DNA of 64,000 bases from contig PIZR01000010.1 of NCBI GenBank assembly GCA_002835675.1, positions 1 through 64,000 on the forward strand, in the 5' to 3' direction. Shown here one piece after another: positions 53,235 through 62,471 of this stretch. The notes under the pieces are model-generated. The model saw nothing but the letters and a program-made list of their open reading frames with translations. It had not been told where the DNA came from and made no database searches. The DNA is from Bacillus sp. BA3. Its GTDB lineage: Bacteria > Bacillota > Bacilli > Bacillales > DSM-1321. Position 1 is the first letter of the stretch; each line of letters opens with the position of its first letter. Both the position numbers and the translations under genes were made by a program.

Positions 53235-54725
53235 TTGGAAAATCGGCAATTGCAACCACCTGTCATAAATGAAAAAAACCAGCCGTCAAATACTTTACAA
53301 AGGAAGCTGAAAGCTCGCCACCTTACGATGATATCGTTAGGCGGTGCAATTGGTACAGGGCTGTTTCTCGGAAGCGGTCCGGCCATTCACTCTGCAGGAC
53401 CTGGCGGTGCTTTGGTCGCTTACGCCGTAATTGGTATAATGGTTTATTTTATTATGACAAGCCTCGGAGAACTGGCATCATTCATGCCAGTCAGCGGAGC
53501 TTTCAGCACCTATGCTTCGCGTTTCATCGACCCAGCATTAGGATTTGCGCTTGGTTGGAACTATTGGTTCACTTGGGCGATGACACTTGCCGCGGAACTA
53601 TCTGCCGCAACGATGGTAATGAAATTTTGGTTTCCTGACAGCTCGTCTTTTTTATGGAGTTCTTTGTTTTTAGTTTTAATATTTTTATTGAATTACGTAT
53701 CCGTTAAAGGGTATGGCGAAGGGGAATATTGGTTTTCCCTCATTAAAGTGGCAACCATCATCATTTTTATAGTAGTAGGAATATTGATGATATTCGGAAT
53801 CATGAATGGAGAGGCGATTGGTTTTAAAAACTTCACAGTTGGTGACGCTCCATTTGCCGGTGGTTTTTTGGCTACATTGGGTATTTTCATTGCTGCTGGA
53901 TTTTCTTTTCAGGGTACAGAAATAGTCGGTGTTGCAGCCGGTGAAAGTGAAGACCCGGCAAAAAATGTACCTCGTGCAGTTCGCAGCATTTTCTGGAGGA
54001 TCTTCCTCTTTTACATCCTGGCCATACTTGTTATTGGACTGATCGTTCCTTATACGAATGGCAGTCTGCAAGGACACACGATCATGGTTAGCCCATTTAC
54101 GATGGTGTTTGAAAAAGTGGGACTGGCATTCGCTGCTTCCGTGATGAATGCCATCATTTTGACAGCTGTATTATCCGCTGGAAATTCGAGTCTTTACGTG
54201 ACGAGCCGAATGTTGTACTCTATGGCAAAAGAAGGGCTGGCACCGCGTATTTTTGGGAAGCTTAACAAGCGCGGCGTTCCCATTTGGGGACTGGCAGTCA
54301 CTTCACTTGTAGGGATGCTGGCCTTTTTTGCTTCCGTTTTCGGTGATGGAGTTATTTATATTTGGCTTATGAATGCTGTTGGAGTCACTGGATTTATATT
54401 TTGGCTGGGAATAGCGGCGAGCCATTATCGGTTTAGAAAAGCCTATATTGCTCAAGGGTATTCACTGGACGATCTTCCCTATAAGTCAAAATGGTTTCCT
54501 TTTGGACCGATATTTTCCTTTGCTCTTTGCTTTTTCGTTTTATCGGCGCAAAACTATCAGGCCTTTATCGGCGATGAAATTAACTGGGCCAGTGTGTTCG
54601 CTGCCTATCTTGGCATTCCATTCTTTCTGGTAATGTGGCTTGGATATAAGTTCATTAAGAAAACAAAAGTAGTTCCGCTAAAGGATTGCAAAATTGATTT
54701 TGATGAACATAGGAATGCAAAATAG
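53235..54725 (+). CDS. Amino-acid permease, AAT/LysP family
   Basis: A 496-residue permease with twelve hydrophobic segments. The AAT signature follows a Lys/Arg-rich start: LKARHLTMISLGGAIGTGLF, then SLGELASFMPVSGAF near residue 78. Later parts include SFQGTEIVGVAAGESEDPAKNVPRAV near 230. The start is TTG 53235, with GGAGGGG seven bases upstream. Its place after hutPH suggests histidine uptake, though by sequence it looks more like LysP than like B. subtilis HutM. The substrate call is inference. Confidence 0.82.
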   Translation: MENRQLQPPVINEKNQPSNTLQRKLKARHLTMISLGGAIGTGLFLGSGPAIHSAGPGGALVAYAVIGIMVYFIMTSLGELASFMPVSGAFSTYASRFIDPALGFALGWNYWFTWAMTLAAELSAATMVMKFWFPDSSSFLWSSLFLVLIFLLNYVSVKGYGEGEYWFSLIKVATIIIFIVVGILMIFGIMNGEAIGFKNFTVGDAPFAGGFLATLGIFIAAGFSFQGTEIVGVAAGESEDPAKNVPRAVRSIFWRIFLFYILAILVIGLIVPYTNGSLQGHTIMVSPFTMVFEKVGLAFAASVMNAIILTAVLSAGNSSLYVTSRMLYSMAKEGLAPRIFGKLNKRGVPIWGLAVTSLVGMLAFFASVFGDGVIYIWLMNAVGVTGFIFWLGIAASHYRFRKAYIAQGYSLDDLPYKSKWFPFGPIFSFALCFFVLSAQNYQAFIGDEINWASVFAAYLGIPFFLVMWLGYKFIKKTKVVPLKDCKIDFDEHRNAK

Positions 54726-55014
54726 ACATGAGACTTCTTTTAATAATTTATTTGGATTAATTATTAAAAAATACAACTTTCTTTGTTAGGATCGTTAGCA
54801 GCCTTTAAATGACAAGGTTTCTTACCGCCAAGAAACAAAACAAACAATAATTTGAAGTGATGAAAAAATGATCATCGGTTCCAGTTGATTAAGCCGAAGT
54901 AACAGTTGGAGATGATTGAATCAATACGCACTATATCAATTTCATTTTAGGGATATTCCTTTTTTAAGAAGTATTATCCCATTATCCCCCTACAAGTAGA
55001 GTGACAAGATGTCC

Positions 55015-55112
55015 TTAATAATCTACCTGGAGGGGATTTTTTTATGGAGGAAAAGGGACAAACATTTAAAACATATACAGAAGAATTAAAACGTGAAGTC
55101 GTTCGATAAAGT
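55015..55112 (+). mobile_element. IS orfA-like 5' remnant
   Basis: GGAGGGGATTTTTTTATGG opens the frame MEEKGQTFKTYTEELKREVV, which stops after Arg. It strongly resembles an IS3-family orfA start and parallels 40133. The rest of the transposase is missing. The stretch 54726-55400 contains nothing else I can support. Confidence 0.55.
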
Positions 55113-55400
55113 TGGAGAAGTTCATTGAATTTATGCTTTGTTTAATAGGAAAGGAACTTACCTTGATATAGATTAATTAACAGTTTAGTAAAACAGAGAT
55201 AAGCCCTTCCAAAAGGGTTTGGAGGGTTACTTGGCATGGCCATGAATATTGTAACAATAGGATATATAATAATTCAGGTTAATTGGGGAGGAAAGACATT
55301 GATAATATATTTTGTCTTATAAGATATATGAAGGTATTGTTAAGTCTATCGACTATATGAAATGGTCTATGAACATGTTGGAAAATAATTGTTCATCTAC

Positions 55401-56354
55401 TTAATTAAATTTCCTTTCTTCCATATACTCACCAATTTTGCGAAACTTATCAAAACGCTGTTGGCGTAGAATGCCTTTATCTAATTGACCAAGTTCTTGT
55501 AATGCCTTTCGTAATGTTTCTTTGATAAATTGCGATTGAAGTGGGGTGTCAATATGTGCTCCTCCAACAGGTTCTTTGATGACCCCATCAATCACCCCTA
55601 GTTCCATCAAGTCCTTAGCCGTAATTTTCAATACTTCAGCTGCTCGTTTTGCTTGTGCGGCATCCTTCCATAACACTGCTGCTGCTCCTTCAGGTGAAAT
55701 AACCGAATAAAATGTGTTTTCTAGCATGTAGATTCGATTGCCAATCCCTAGAGCCAACGCACCACCACTCCCACCTTCACCAACTACAAAGCAGATGATT
55801 GGTACTCCAAAACTAGCCATTTCACGAAGATTGTGGGCGATAGCTTGAGATTGTCCACGTTCTTCAGCTTCACGTCCTGGGAAGGCTCCTGGCGTGTTAA
55901 TAAATGTTACGATGGGGCGATTGAACTTATTGGCTTGTTGCATAATCCTTATGGCTTTTCTGTAGCCTTCAGGTTGCGACATGCCAAAACGACGATAGAT
56001 ATTGTCTTTTGTATTTTGACCTTTTTGATTTCCTAAAACAGTTATAGGCATTCCTTCGAAGGTAGCTATTCCTGAAACTAATGCAGGGTCTTCCCCATAA
56101 AGTCTGTCACCATGAAGTTCAATAAAGTCTTCAAAAATATGGTGGATATAATCTAAAGTAGTTGGGCGTTGTTGAATTCTAGATAGTTGAATTTTATCCC
56201 AAACTTCCATATTTTCATTAAGATGAATTTTGATTTCATTGACTTTTTGCTCAAGATTTTTTAATACCTCGTTTAGGTCAAGATTATGCTTTGTAGACAC
56301 CTCTTTCAGTTCAGCAATTTGATTTTCCAGTTGTTTTAATTCTTGCAAATTCAT
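55401..56354 (-). CDS. accA: Acetyl-CoA carboxylase carboxyltransferase subunit alpha
   Basis: A 317-residue AccA. A helical N-terminus is followed by the carboxyltransferase core with GDRLYGEDPALVSGIATF near residue 95, TPGAFPGREAEERGQ near 168 and GEGGSGGALALGIGNRIYM near 203. With AccD it moves CO2 from carboxybiotin to acetyl-CoA, making malonyl-CoA. ATG overlaps the accD stop (ATGA). The pair lies outside the usual accDA-pfkA-pyk setting. Confidence 0.94.
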   Translation of the reverse strand: MNLQELKQLENQIAELKEVSTKHNLDLNEVLKNLEQKVNEIKIHLNENMEVWDKIQLSRIQQRPTTLDYIHHIFEDFIELHGDRLYGEDPALVSGIATFEGMPITVLGNQKGQNTKDNIYRRFGMSQPEGYRKAIRIMQQANKFNRPIVTFINTPGAFPGREAEERGQSQAIAHNLREMASFGVPIICFVVGEGGSGGALALGIGNRIYMLENTFYSVISPEGAAAVLWKDAAQAKRAAEVLKITAKDLMELGVIDGVIKEPVGGAHIDTPLQSQFIKETLRKALQELGQLDKGILRQQRFDKFRKIGEYMEERKFN

Positions 56355-57214
56355 CGTTTAAAACACTCCCTGAAATTGAGATGATGGATTTTTAAAATGG
56401 TTGTTAATGATTGTTTTAATTCATTCCTATTTACAACCATATCCAGTTGCCCATGTTCCAATAAAAATTCAGAGGTTTGAAAATTCTCTGGAAGTTCTTC
56501 TCTTATAGTCTGTTCAATTATGCGTCTTCCTGCAAAGCCAATTAAAGCTTGTGGTTCGGCAATATTGATATCACCTAATGAAGCGAAACTAGCAGAAACT
56601 CCACCCGTTGTAGGATTGGTTAAAACGGATACGAAAAGAATTTTTTCGTAGTTTAGTTGTTCTAAAGCAACACTTGTTTTTGCCATCTGCATGAGACTAA
56701 GAATTCCTTCTTGCATGCGAGCTCCGCCGCTTGCTGAAAACAATATAAATGGTTTTCGTGTTTTTAATGACTTCTCAATGGCTCTTGTGATTTTTTCACC
56801 GACTGCTGATCCCATGCTTCCCATACGGAAACGAGAATCCATGACACCAATCACAACCGGATAGCCACCTATGGAAGCTTCCCCAGTAATAACCGCATCA
56901 TTTAATGCAGTCTTATTCTTATCAGAAATTAATTTATCTGTATATTCAGGGAAGTTCAACGGGTCAACGGAAATTAAACTTTTATTGAATTCCGAAAAAG
57001 AACTACTATCTGTAAGCATTGAAATGCGGTCATAAGCTGTAACGGGGTAGTGATATTGGCATTTCGGACATACATTCAATTCTATTTTCATAAGAGATTC
57101 ATCATAGGTTTCCCCACATGATTTACAAGTAAAAGGGATGGGAGTAAAGCTTTTGTCTATTTCAAAAAAAGAGTTCGATTCTATTTTTTCTCTTTTTAAT
57201 GGATACATCTTCAT
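56351..57214 (-). CDS. accD: Acetyl-CoA carboxylase carboxyltransferase subunit beta
   Basis: A 287-residue AccD with an N-terminal four-cysteine zinc finger (CKSCGETYDESLMKIELNVCPKC simplified as CxxC-x15-CxxC, residues ~33-55). The carboxyltransferase core has FSASGGARMQEGILSLMQMAKT near residue 160 and the GG-rich LTNPTTGGVSASFASLGD near 200. ATG 57214 has AGGAGG upstream. It is the first gene of the pair. The region upstream is long and non-coding. Confidence 0.94.
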   Translation of the reverse strand: MKMYPLKREKIESNSFFEIDKSFTPIPFTCKSCGETYDESLMKIELNVCPKCQYHYPVTAYDRISMLTDSSSFSEFNKSLISVDPLNFPEYTDKLISDKNKTALNDAVITGEASIGGYPVVIGVMDSRFRMGSMGSAVGEKITRAIEKSLKTRKPFILFSASGGARMQEGILSLMQMAKTSVALEQLNYEKILFVSVLTNPTTGGVSASFASLGDINIAEPQALIGFAGRRIIEQTIREELPENFQTSEFLLEHGQLDMVVNRNELKQSLTTILKIHHLNFRECFKR

Positions 57215-57425
57215 CAATCCTCCTGTGGTAAGACCGCCGTATTACAAGTTACGCTCACCATTCTTTAAAATATGGAGCGTGATTTTTAGCTTTTCTTAAA
57301 AAGTTTTATACAATCAGAAATCATTCTAGAGAATAAAAATTTTATTTGGTGGGTGCTTCATTAAGAAATTATCTATTCCTGTATGAATGCATTTTTACTT
57401 GAAAAATCAGAAACTTACGATTTTA

Positions 57426-57470
57426 TTGACGGGAATTACGTAGGCTTGTATACAAACCGAGTATACAAAC
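57426..57470 (+). promoter_or_regulatory. SigA-like promoter with TTGTATACAA operator
   Basis: TTGACG (57426-57431) and TATACA (57449-57454) lie 17 bases apart on the + strand. The palindrome TTGTATACAA (57446-57455) covers the -10, and a half copy GTATACAAAC follows at 57461. The operator resembles GntR-family sites such as the gnt operator at 33192. It points away from accDA to a degenerate frame at 57520-57660 (LTEQLFEVYECNHYLSL...), so the gene it served seems lost. Confidence 0.5.
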
Positions 57471-57474
57471 ATTA

Positions 57475-58320
57475 AGACTTCTTATTATCTTTCTATAAAG
57501 AGGATAAAGGTTACTTAGCTTAACAGAACAGTTGTTTGAAGTGTATGAGTGTAATCATTATTTATCGCTCACCATTATTCCAATTCTTAGAAAGAACGAT
57601 TTACCAAATAGTAAAGCGTCATCTAATGAAGCTAATACTCCCATTGTTGATGTAAGCTCATAATATGCATTTACGAATATAATTGAATGGGCTCATTCTT
57701 CAGTGGATTATATTTTATTGGTTTATCAGATTGTAAAAAGATAAAGATTAATAGTTTTTTTAATCTAAAGGGGCAGATTAGGATTTTGTTTAACTAGAAT
57801 TCTAGGGATGTTAGGATATCATTTGGGGGAATAAGGTTGTTATCTGCAGGACAACCTCATAAAAAATATTTTAAAATAACAAAAAATGATTGAAAATAAA
57901 ATCTTGATAATGAACAGTTAGGCAATAGAGGTGTAGCGATTGGTCACACCGGTTTAGTAAAAATACATGTTAGTGATGGCTGTATTTTTTTTAATATCTT
58001 TTGCAACATTGAAAACTTGTACAGCCAAAGAAGCTCTATGAATGGATTAATTGAAAGAAGGCAATCTATAACTAAGTAGCCATATATCGTTTTTTTGTAC
58101 TTTTGGTTTTGTCCTCGAAGAGTATTCGATTGTAAGATTATTTCCCATTTTAAAAAAATGATAAATCGTGGGTCTGAAAAAATGTTTCGATGCCCCGGTT
58201 ATTGCTTAAACCGTTGCTAAGTCAATGTTTATAGAGGGATGGTGCCACTTTCATATGGTGCACCATCTTAACGTATATACACAACAATTCCGCCCCACAT
58301 CATTTGAATTTATATTCATT
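57475..58320. other. Non-coding/decayed stretch
   Basis: No frame with a ribosome binding site and recognisable domain was found. A ~47-codon + frame at 57523-57663 and a hydrophobic piece near 57690 (IIEWAHSSVDYILLVYQIV) look like gene debris. Composition is AT-rich. Confidence 0.4.
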
Positions 58321-58324
58321 CTTT

Positions 58325-58710
58325 GTTAAGGTAATGAAGTACTTTAGGGATAGCGGTTCATTCCGTGTGCTGGGACTGAACAAAACCCTAAAATAAAAAA
58401 CCATTATATTTCAGTTGGTATATGCTGTGCCTGTTAGTTTCCTCAGTTGTATTGCATCTCTTTTCCCTGCTAGCTCCAATAAGACACATTGGGAATCCCA
58501 TAATCATATTTCTATGCGTTTTGGTGTTATACTGCACTGCAAGTACCATTCCACCTGGTTAAGGAAATGAAATACATTAGAGGGTAGTCGTAAGTCCATC
58601 TGGACAAAACTCTAAGTGGAATCGTTTATATTACAGTTGGTATATGTTGTGCCTGCTTGTTTCCTCAGTTGTGATTGCACCTCTTTTTTTCCTACTTGAA
58701 ATGCTCAATT
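58325..58710. repeat. Two imperfect direct copies of a ~170-bp unit
   Basis: TTAAGG.AATGAA.TAC.TTAG..., TTCAGTTGGTATATGCTGTG (second copy TACAGTTGGTATATGTTGTG), CC TGTTTCCTCAGTTG and TTGCA.CTCTTTT occur in order at about 58327-58480 and 58559-58695. A partial match (ATGCTGTGCCTATTAATGG) lies at 39150-39170. No coding sense was found. Confidence 0.65.
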
Positions 58711-58957
58711 TATCACACATAATATAATCCAAGTAAAGAAGTACTTCTTGGGAATAATAAATATAGATTATTTTTCTATGCACGTTATGCCCTGTGCACT
58801 GAATAAGTGTCACTTCCGGTTTTTTGAAGAAAAAGTAATGGGGTAGATTTTCGGTTATTTCAAGGTACTTGTGCATTAATAATCATCACTCGCATAAAAC
58901 GGGGGAATTCAGCAAAACTGAATATCATATGGGCAACTATTAGAATGAGGTGACTTG

Positions 58958-60163
58958 ATGAAGCCGTATGTAGAAGTCAGAAATGTCTCGAAAATTTTTG
59001 GCAAATCTCCAAAAGCAGCAACAGACTTATTGAAGCAAGGCAAAACGAAAAAAGAAATCTTGAAAGAAACGGGACAAACGGTCGGAGTGAATAATGTTAA
59101 TTTCGAGATTTATCCCGGCGAGATTTTTGTCATCATGGGCCTATCAGGTAGCGGGAAATCCACTTTGATCCGCATGTTCAATCGTTTGATCGATCCAACT
59201 TTGGGTGAAATCTTGATTGATGATGAAGATATCGTGAAGATGAATGCTGCCCGGTTAAGGGAAGTCAGACAAAAGAAAATAAGCATGGTCTTTCAGAACT
59301 TTGCTTTATTTCCGCATAAAACGATATTGGAAAACGCTGAATTCGGGCTTGAAATTCAAAAAGTGGATCCGGCAAAACGTCATGAAAATGCGATGAAGGC
59401 TCTTGAGGCCGTTGGATTGAAAGGCTACGAAAATCAGATGCCATCACAGCTTAGCGGCGGTATGCAGCAAAGGGTTGGGTTAGCCCGGGCACTCGCCAGT
59501 GATACGGATATCCTACTGATGGATGAAGCCTTCAGTGCCCTTGATCCATTGATTCGTAAGGATATGCAGGATGAACTGATACAAATACAAGATCAGTACA
59601 AAAAAACGATCATTTTCATTACCCATGATCTTGATGAAGCATTAAGGATCGGGGATAGAATTGCCCTTATGAAAGATGGAAGTGTAATTCAATTGGGTAC
59701 CCCTGAACAAATCATGATGAATCCAGCCAATGAATTCGTCGAGAAGTTTGTGGAAGATGTTGATCTATCAAAAGTATTGACAGCCTCTCATGTGATGATA
59801 CGCCCAGAGAAGATTGCGGTGGACAGAGGCCCGAGGGTTGCCTTGGAAATCATGCGCAAACAAGGGTATTCCAGCATTTTCGTTGTGGATAGGAAGCAGA
59901 AGTTATTGGGGGCCGTGACTGCTGAACAGGCACGTCAGGCAATGAGTAATAACCAATCGATCTCTGAAGTGATGACAACTGATATCCCAACTGTAAAAGA
60001 GGATGAATTACTTGGAAACCTCATGGATGTGATGGCGACTTCAAGCTTGCCAATCTCAGTCATCGATGATCAGAACAGAATTAAAGGAATTCTTCTTCGC
60101 GGTGCCGTTATCGGTGCTTTGGCCGGAAATAAAGATTCCTTGAATGAAATGGAGAGTGAATAA
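58958..60163 (+). CDS. opuAA: Glycine betaine ABC transporter ATP-binding protein (OpuAA type)
   Basis: A 401-residue ATPase. Walker A GLSGSGKST is near residue 60, the signature LSGGMQQRVGLARAL near 166, Walker B ILLMDEAFSALDPL near 187, and the H-loop FITHDLDEALRIGDR near 220. A tandem CBS domain pair fills ~285-400 (VTAEQARQAM...SISEVMTTDIP), which in OpuA senses ionic strength. ATG 58958 follows GAGGTGA. It energises compatible-solute import under osmotic stress. Confidence 0.93.
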   Translation: MKPYVEVRNVSKIFGKSPKAATDLLKQGKTKKEILKETGQTVGVNNVNFEIYPGEIFVIMGLSGSGKSTLIRMFNRLIDPTLGEILIDDEDIVKMNAARLREVRQKKISMVFQNFALFPHKTILENAEFGLEIQKVDPAKRHENAMKALEAVGLKGYENQMPSQLSGGMQQRVGLARALASDTDILLMDEAFSALDPLIRKDMQDELIQIQDQYKKTIIFITHDLDEALRIGDRIALMKDGSVIQLGTPEQIMMNPANEFVEKFVEDVDLSKVLTASHVMIRPEKIAVDRGPRVALEIMRKQGYSSIFVVDRKQKLLGAVTAEQARQAMSNNQSISEVMTTDIPTVKEDELLGNLMDVMATSSLPISVIDDQNRIKGILLRGAVIGALAGNKDSLNEMESE

Positions 60164-60167
60164 TTCA

Positions 60168-61895
60168 ATGAATATGCCGAAAATCCCACTAGGAGCATGG
60201 GTCGATTCTTTAGTGGATTGGATAACTATTGTATTTGCTGGATTATTTACACTTATTACGAATGTGATTGAGGGACTACTGGATATCCTGGTCGATGTAA
60301 TGAGTGCTGGACCTTCCATCGTGTTAATCATAGTCCTGACCCTTCTGGTTACCTATACAAGCAGATGGCCATTGGGATTATTTACATTAATCAGCTTACT
60401 ATTGATTGATAATCTTGGTTATTGGGAATCAAGCATCCAAACACTGGCAATCGTTATATTGTCAGGAGTCTTAACGATAGTGATCGGGATACCGATCGGA
60501 ATATGGTGTGCCCAAAATAACACGGTACGTAAGATCGTAACCCCAATCTTGGATTTCATGCAAACGATGCCTGCCTTCGTTTATTTGATTCCTTCAATTT
60601 TATTCTTTGGAATAGGGGTGGTGCCTGGAATCATCGCGTCATTCATTTTCGCGATTGCACCGACAATCCGAATGACCAATCTTGGGATTCAGGAAGTGCC
60701 TAATGATTTGATAGAAGCATCTGATGCTTTTGGTTCAACCAGCAGCCAAAAGTTATTCAAAGTACAAATTCCATTGGCTACTCCTACGATTATGGCAGGA
60801 GTTAACCAAAGCATCATGCTGGCACTATCCATGGTAGTTACAGCTTCATTGGTTGGAGCACCCGGACTTGGGGCGGATGTCTACCGGGCTGTCAGCCAAA
60901 TAAATGTTGGTCAAGGATTTGAAGCAGGTTTATCCATCGTAATCATTGCAATCATTCTCGATCGTATCACGCAAAACCTTCGTAAACCAGCTTACGAGCA
61001 TATCGTAAGCAGGAAAATCATTTTTGCGATTTTGGCTTTACTTGTTGTGGGTACTGCACTATTCAGTGCTTTTACAAAGGATACGGCTGTGAACGGGGAT
61101 AAAAATAGTTTTGCTGCCAAAGCCGATTATGAAATCATCGGAATTGAACCTGGAGCAGGATTGATGAAGTTGACTAAAACGGCTATAGATGATTATAAGC
61201 TGGATGATTGGAAGTTGGTTGAAGGGTCATCGGCGGCAATGGTTGCTGAATTGAAAAAAGCGATTGATAAAGAAGAACCAATCGTCGTTACAGGATGGTC
61301 ACCGCATTGGATGTTCTCGAAATATGACTTAAAATATCTCAAAGATCCGAATGAATCCTTTGGCGGGGCTGAAAACATCAATTCCATTGCCAGAAAAGGC
61401 CTTGAACAGGATGCCCCTGGCGCTTATAAAATCCTTGATCAATTCTTCTGGGATACTAAAGATATGGAAAATGTAATGGTCAAGGTTGCTGATGGGATGT
61501 CTCCTTCAGAAGCAGCAGAAGATTGGATAAAGGAAAATCAGGACAAAGTATCCAAATGGACTCAAGGTGCACAATCAGGAAATGGCGAAAAAATCAAACT
61601 GGTTTATGTTGCCTGGGACACTGAAATTGCCAGTACCAATGTGATTGGCAAGGTTCTTGAGCAGAATGGCTATGATGTAACATTAAGTCAGGTTGAAGTG
61701 GGACCAATGTTTGCCGGCGTAGCAAACGGAAGTGCGGACGCCATGGTGGCCGCATGGCTCCCGGGAACACATCTTGAATACTATAATAAGTACAAAGCTG
61801 AAATGGTTGACCTTGGACCAAACTTAAAAGGAACAAAGAATGGTCTGGTCGTACCTGATTACGTCGATATTGATTCGATTGAAGACTTAAAATAA
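60168..61895 (+). CDS. Glycine betaine transporter, fused permease and substrate-binding protein (OpuABC type)
   Basis: A 575-residue fusion. Residues ~1-285 are the OpuAB permease with six to eight membrane segments and the EAA-like loop IQEVPNDLIEASDAFGST near 172. A further membrane anchor at ~288-305 leads to an extracellular binding domain (~320-575) with EIIGIEPGAGLMKLT and the aromatic/ligand segments GWSPHWMF near 372 and VYVAWDTEIAST near 485. B. subtilis encodes these as separate opuAB and opuAC; a fusion is known from Lactococcus OpuA. ATG 60168 lies four bases after the ATPase gene. Confidence 0.92.
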   Translation: MNMPKIPLGAWVDSLVDWITIVFAGLFTLITNVIEGLLDILVDVMSAGPSIVLIIVLTLLVTYTSRWPLGLFTLISLLLIDNLGYWESSIQTLAIVILSGVLTIVIGIPIGIWCAQNNTVRKIVTPILDFMQTMPAFVYLIPSILFFGIGVVPGIIASFIFAIAPTIRMTNLGIQEVPNDLIEASDAFGSTSSQKLFKVQIPLATPTIMAGVNQSIMLALSMVVTASLVGAPGLGADVYRAVSQINVGQGFEAGLSIVIIAIILDRITQNLRKPAYEHIVSRKIIFAILALLVVGTALFSAFTKDTAVNGDKNSFAAKADYEIIGIEPGAGLMKLTKTAIDDYKLDDWKLVEGSSAAMVAELKKAIDKEEPIVVTGWSPHWMFSKYDLKYLKDPNESFGGAENINSIARKGLEQDAPGAYKILDQFFWDTKDMENVMVKVADGMSPSEAAEDWIKENQDKVSKWTQGAQSGNGEKIKLVYVAWDTEIASTNVIGKVLEQNGYDVTLSQVEVGPMFAGVANGSADAMVAAWLPGTHLEYYNKYKAEMVDLGPNLKGTKNGLVVPDYVDIDSIEDLK

Positions 61896-61901
61896 GAAAG
61901 A

Positions 61902-61936
61902 AGAGGGAATTTCAGAAATGGAATTCCCTCTTTTTT
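61902..61936 (+). terminator. Terminator of the opuA operon
   Basis: AGAGGGAATT / AATTCCCTCT with six T, ten bases after the stop. Confidence 0.9.
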
Positions 61937-61954
61937 AAGTTTAGCCGCTTGGGA

Positions 61955-62137
61955 TCAATGGATGGAAACGAATTTATTCCTCAATTCCTCTTCCGTTACT
62001 TCGATCTTTCCTTTCAAGTCTTCAGCCAATAATACATAACTTTTCACGCCAATGAATTCTGAATGTGATATTAAAAAGAATTTTGTTCCTTTTTTATACG
62101 CAGAAGGATCATCTTCAATCAATTTAAACATTTTCAT
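61955..62137 (-). CDS. Hypothetical small protein (60 aa)
   Basis: It starts MKMFKLIEDDPSAYKKGTKF and ends EELRNKFVSIH, and appears to be a compact beta-rich acidic protein. ATG 62137 with AAGGTGG upstream is preferred to a TTG 38 codons earlier, whose extra sequence looks unlike a domain. It is not recognised. No gene is visible in 62138-62471. Confidence 0.55.
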   Translation of the reverse strand: MKMFKLIEDDPSAYKKGTKFFLISHSEFIGVKSYVLLAEDLKGKIEVTEEELRNKFVSIH

Positions 62138-62471
62138 CCTTTTTCCACCTTGGATATCATATTCGTAACGCATGTATTCATAACTACCTTTGGAGTAGAA
62201 GTAATTGCATCGAACAAGTTGAAAAGGAGTTAGGTCACTACTAAGGTACAACTTCTCTTTTCACTTTTTATATCATTGATATTTATGGGTGGTCAACTAT
62301 TTTTACTGGAAGATACAAGAACCAGCTGGCATTGTCATTTGTTTGCAAATTATGATTATTCCTAACTTTCTGTGGAAGTGTCTATCGTTGAATGTTAAAA
62401 TTCAGTTGGAAAACAGTGATTCTTTATACATATGAAAGAGATTAAAAAGTGTTTTGGAAGGTGTGGAAATA

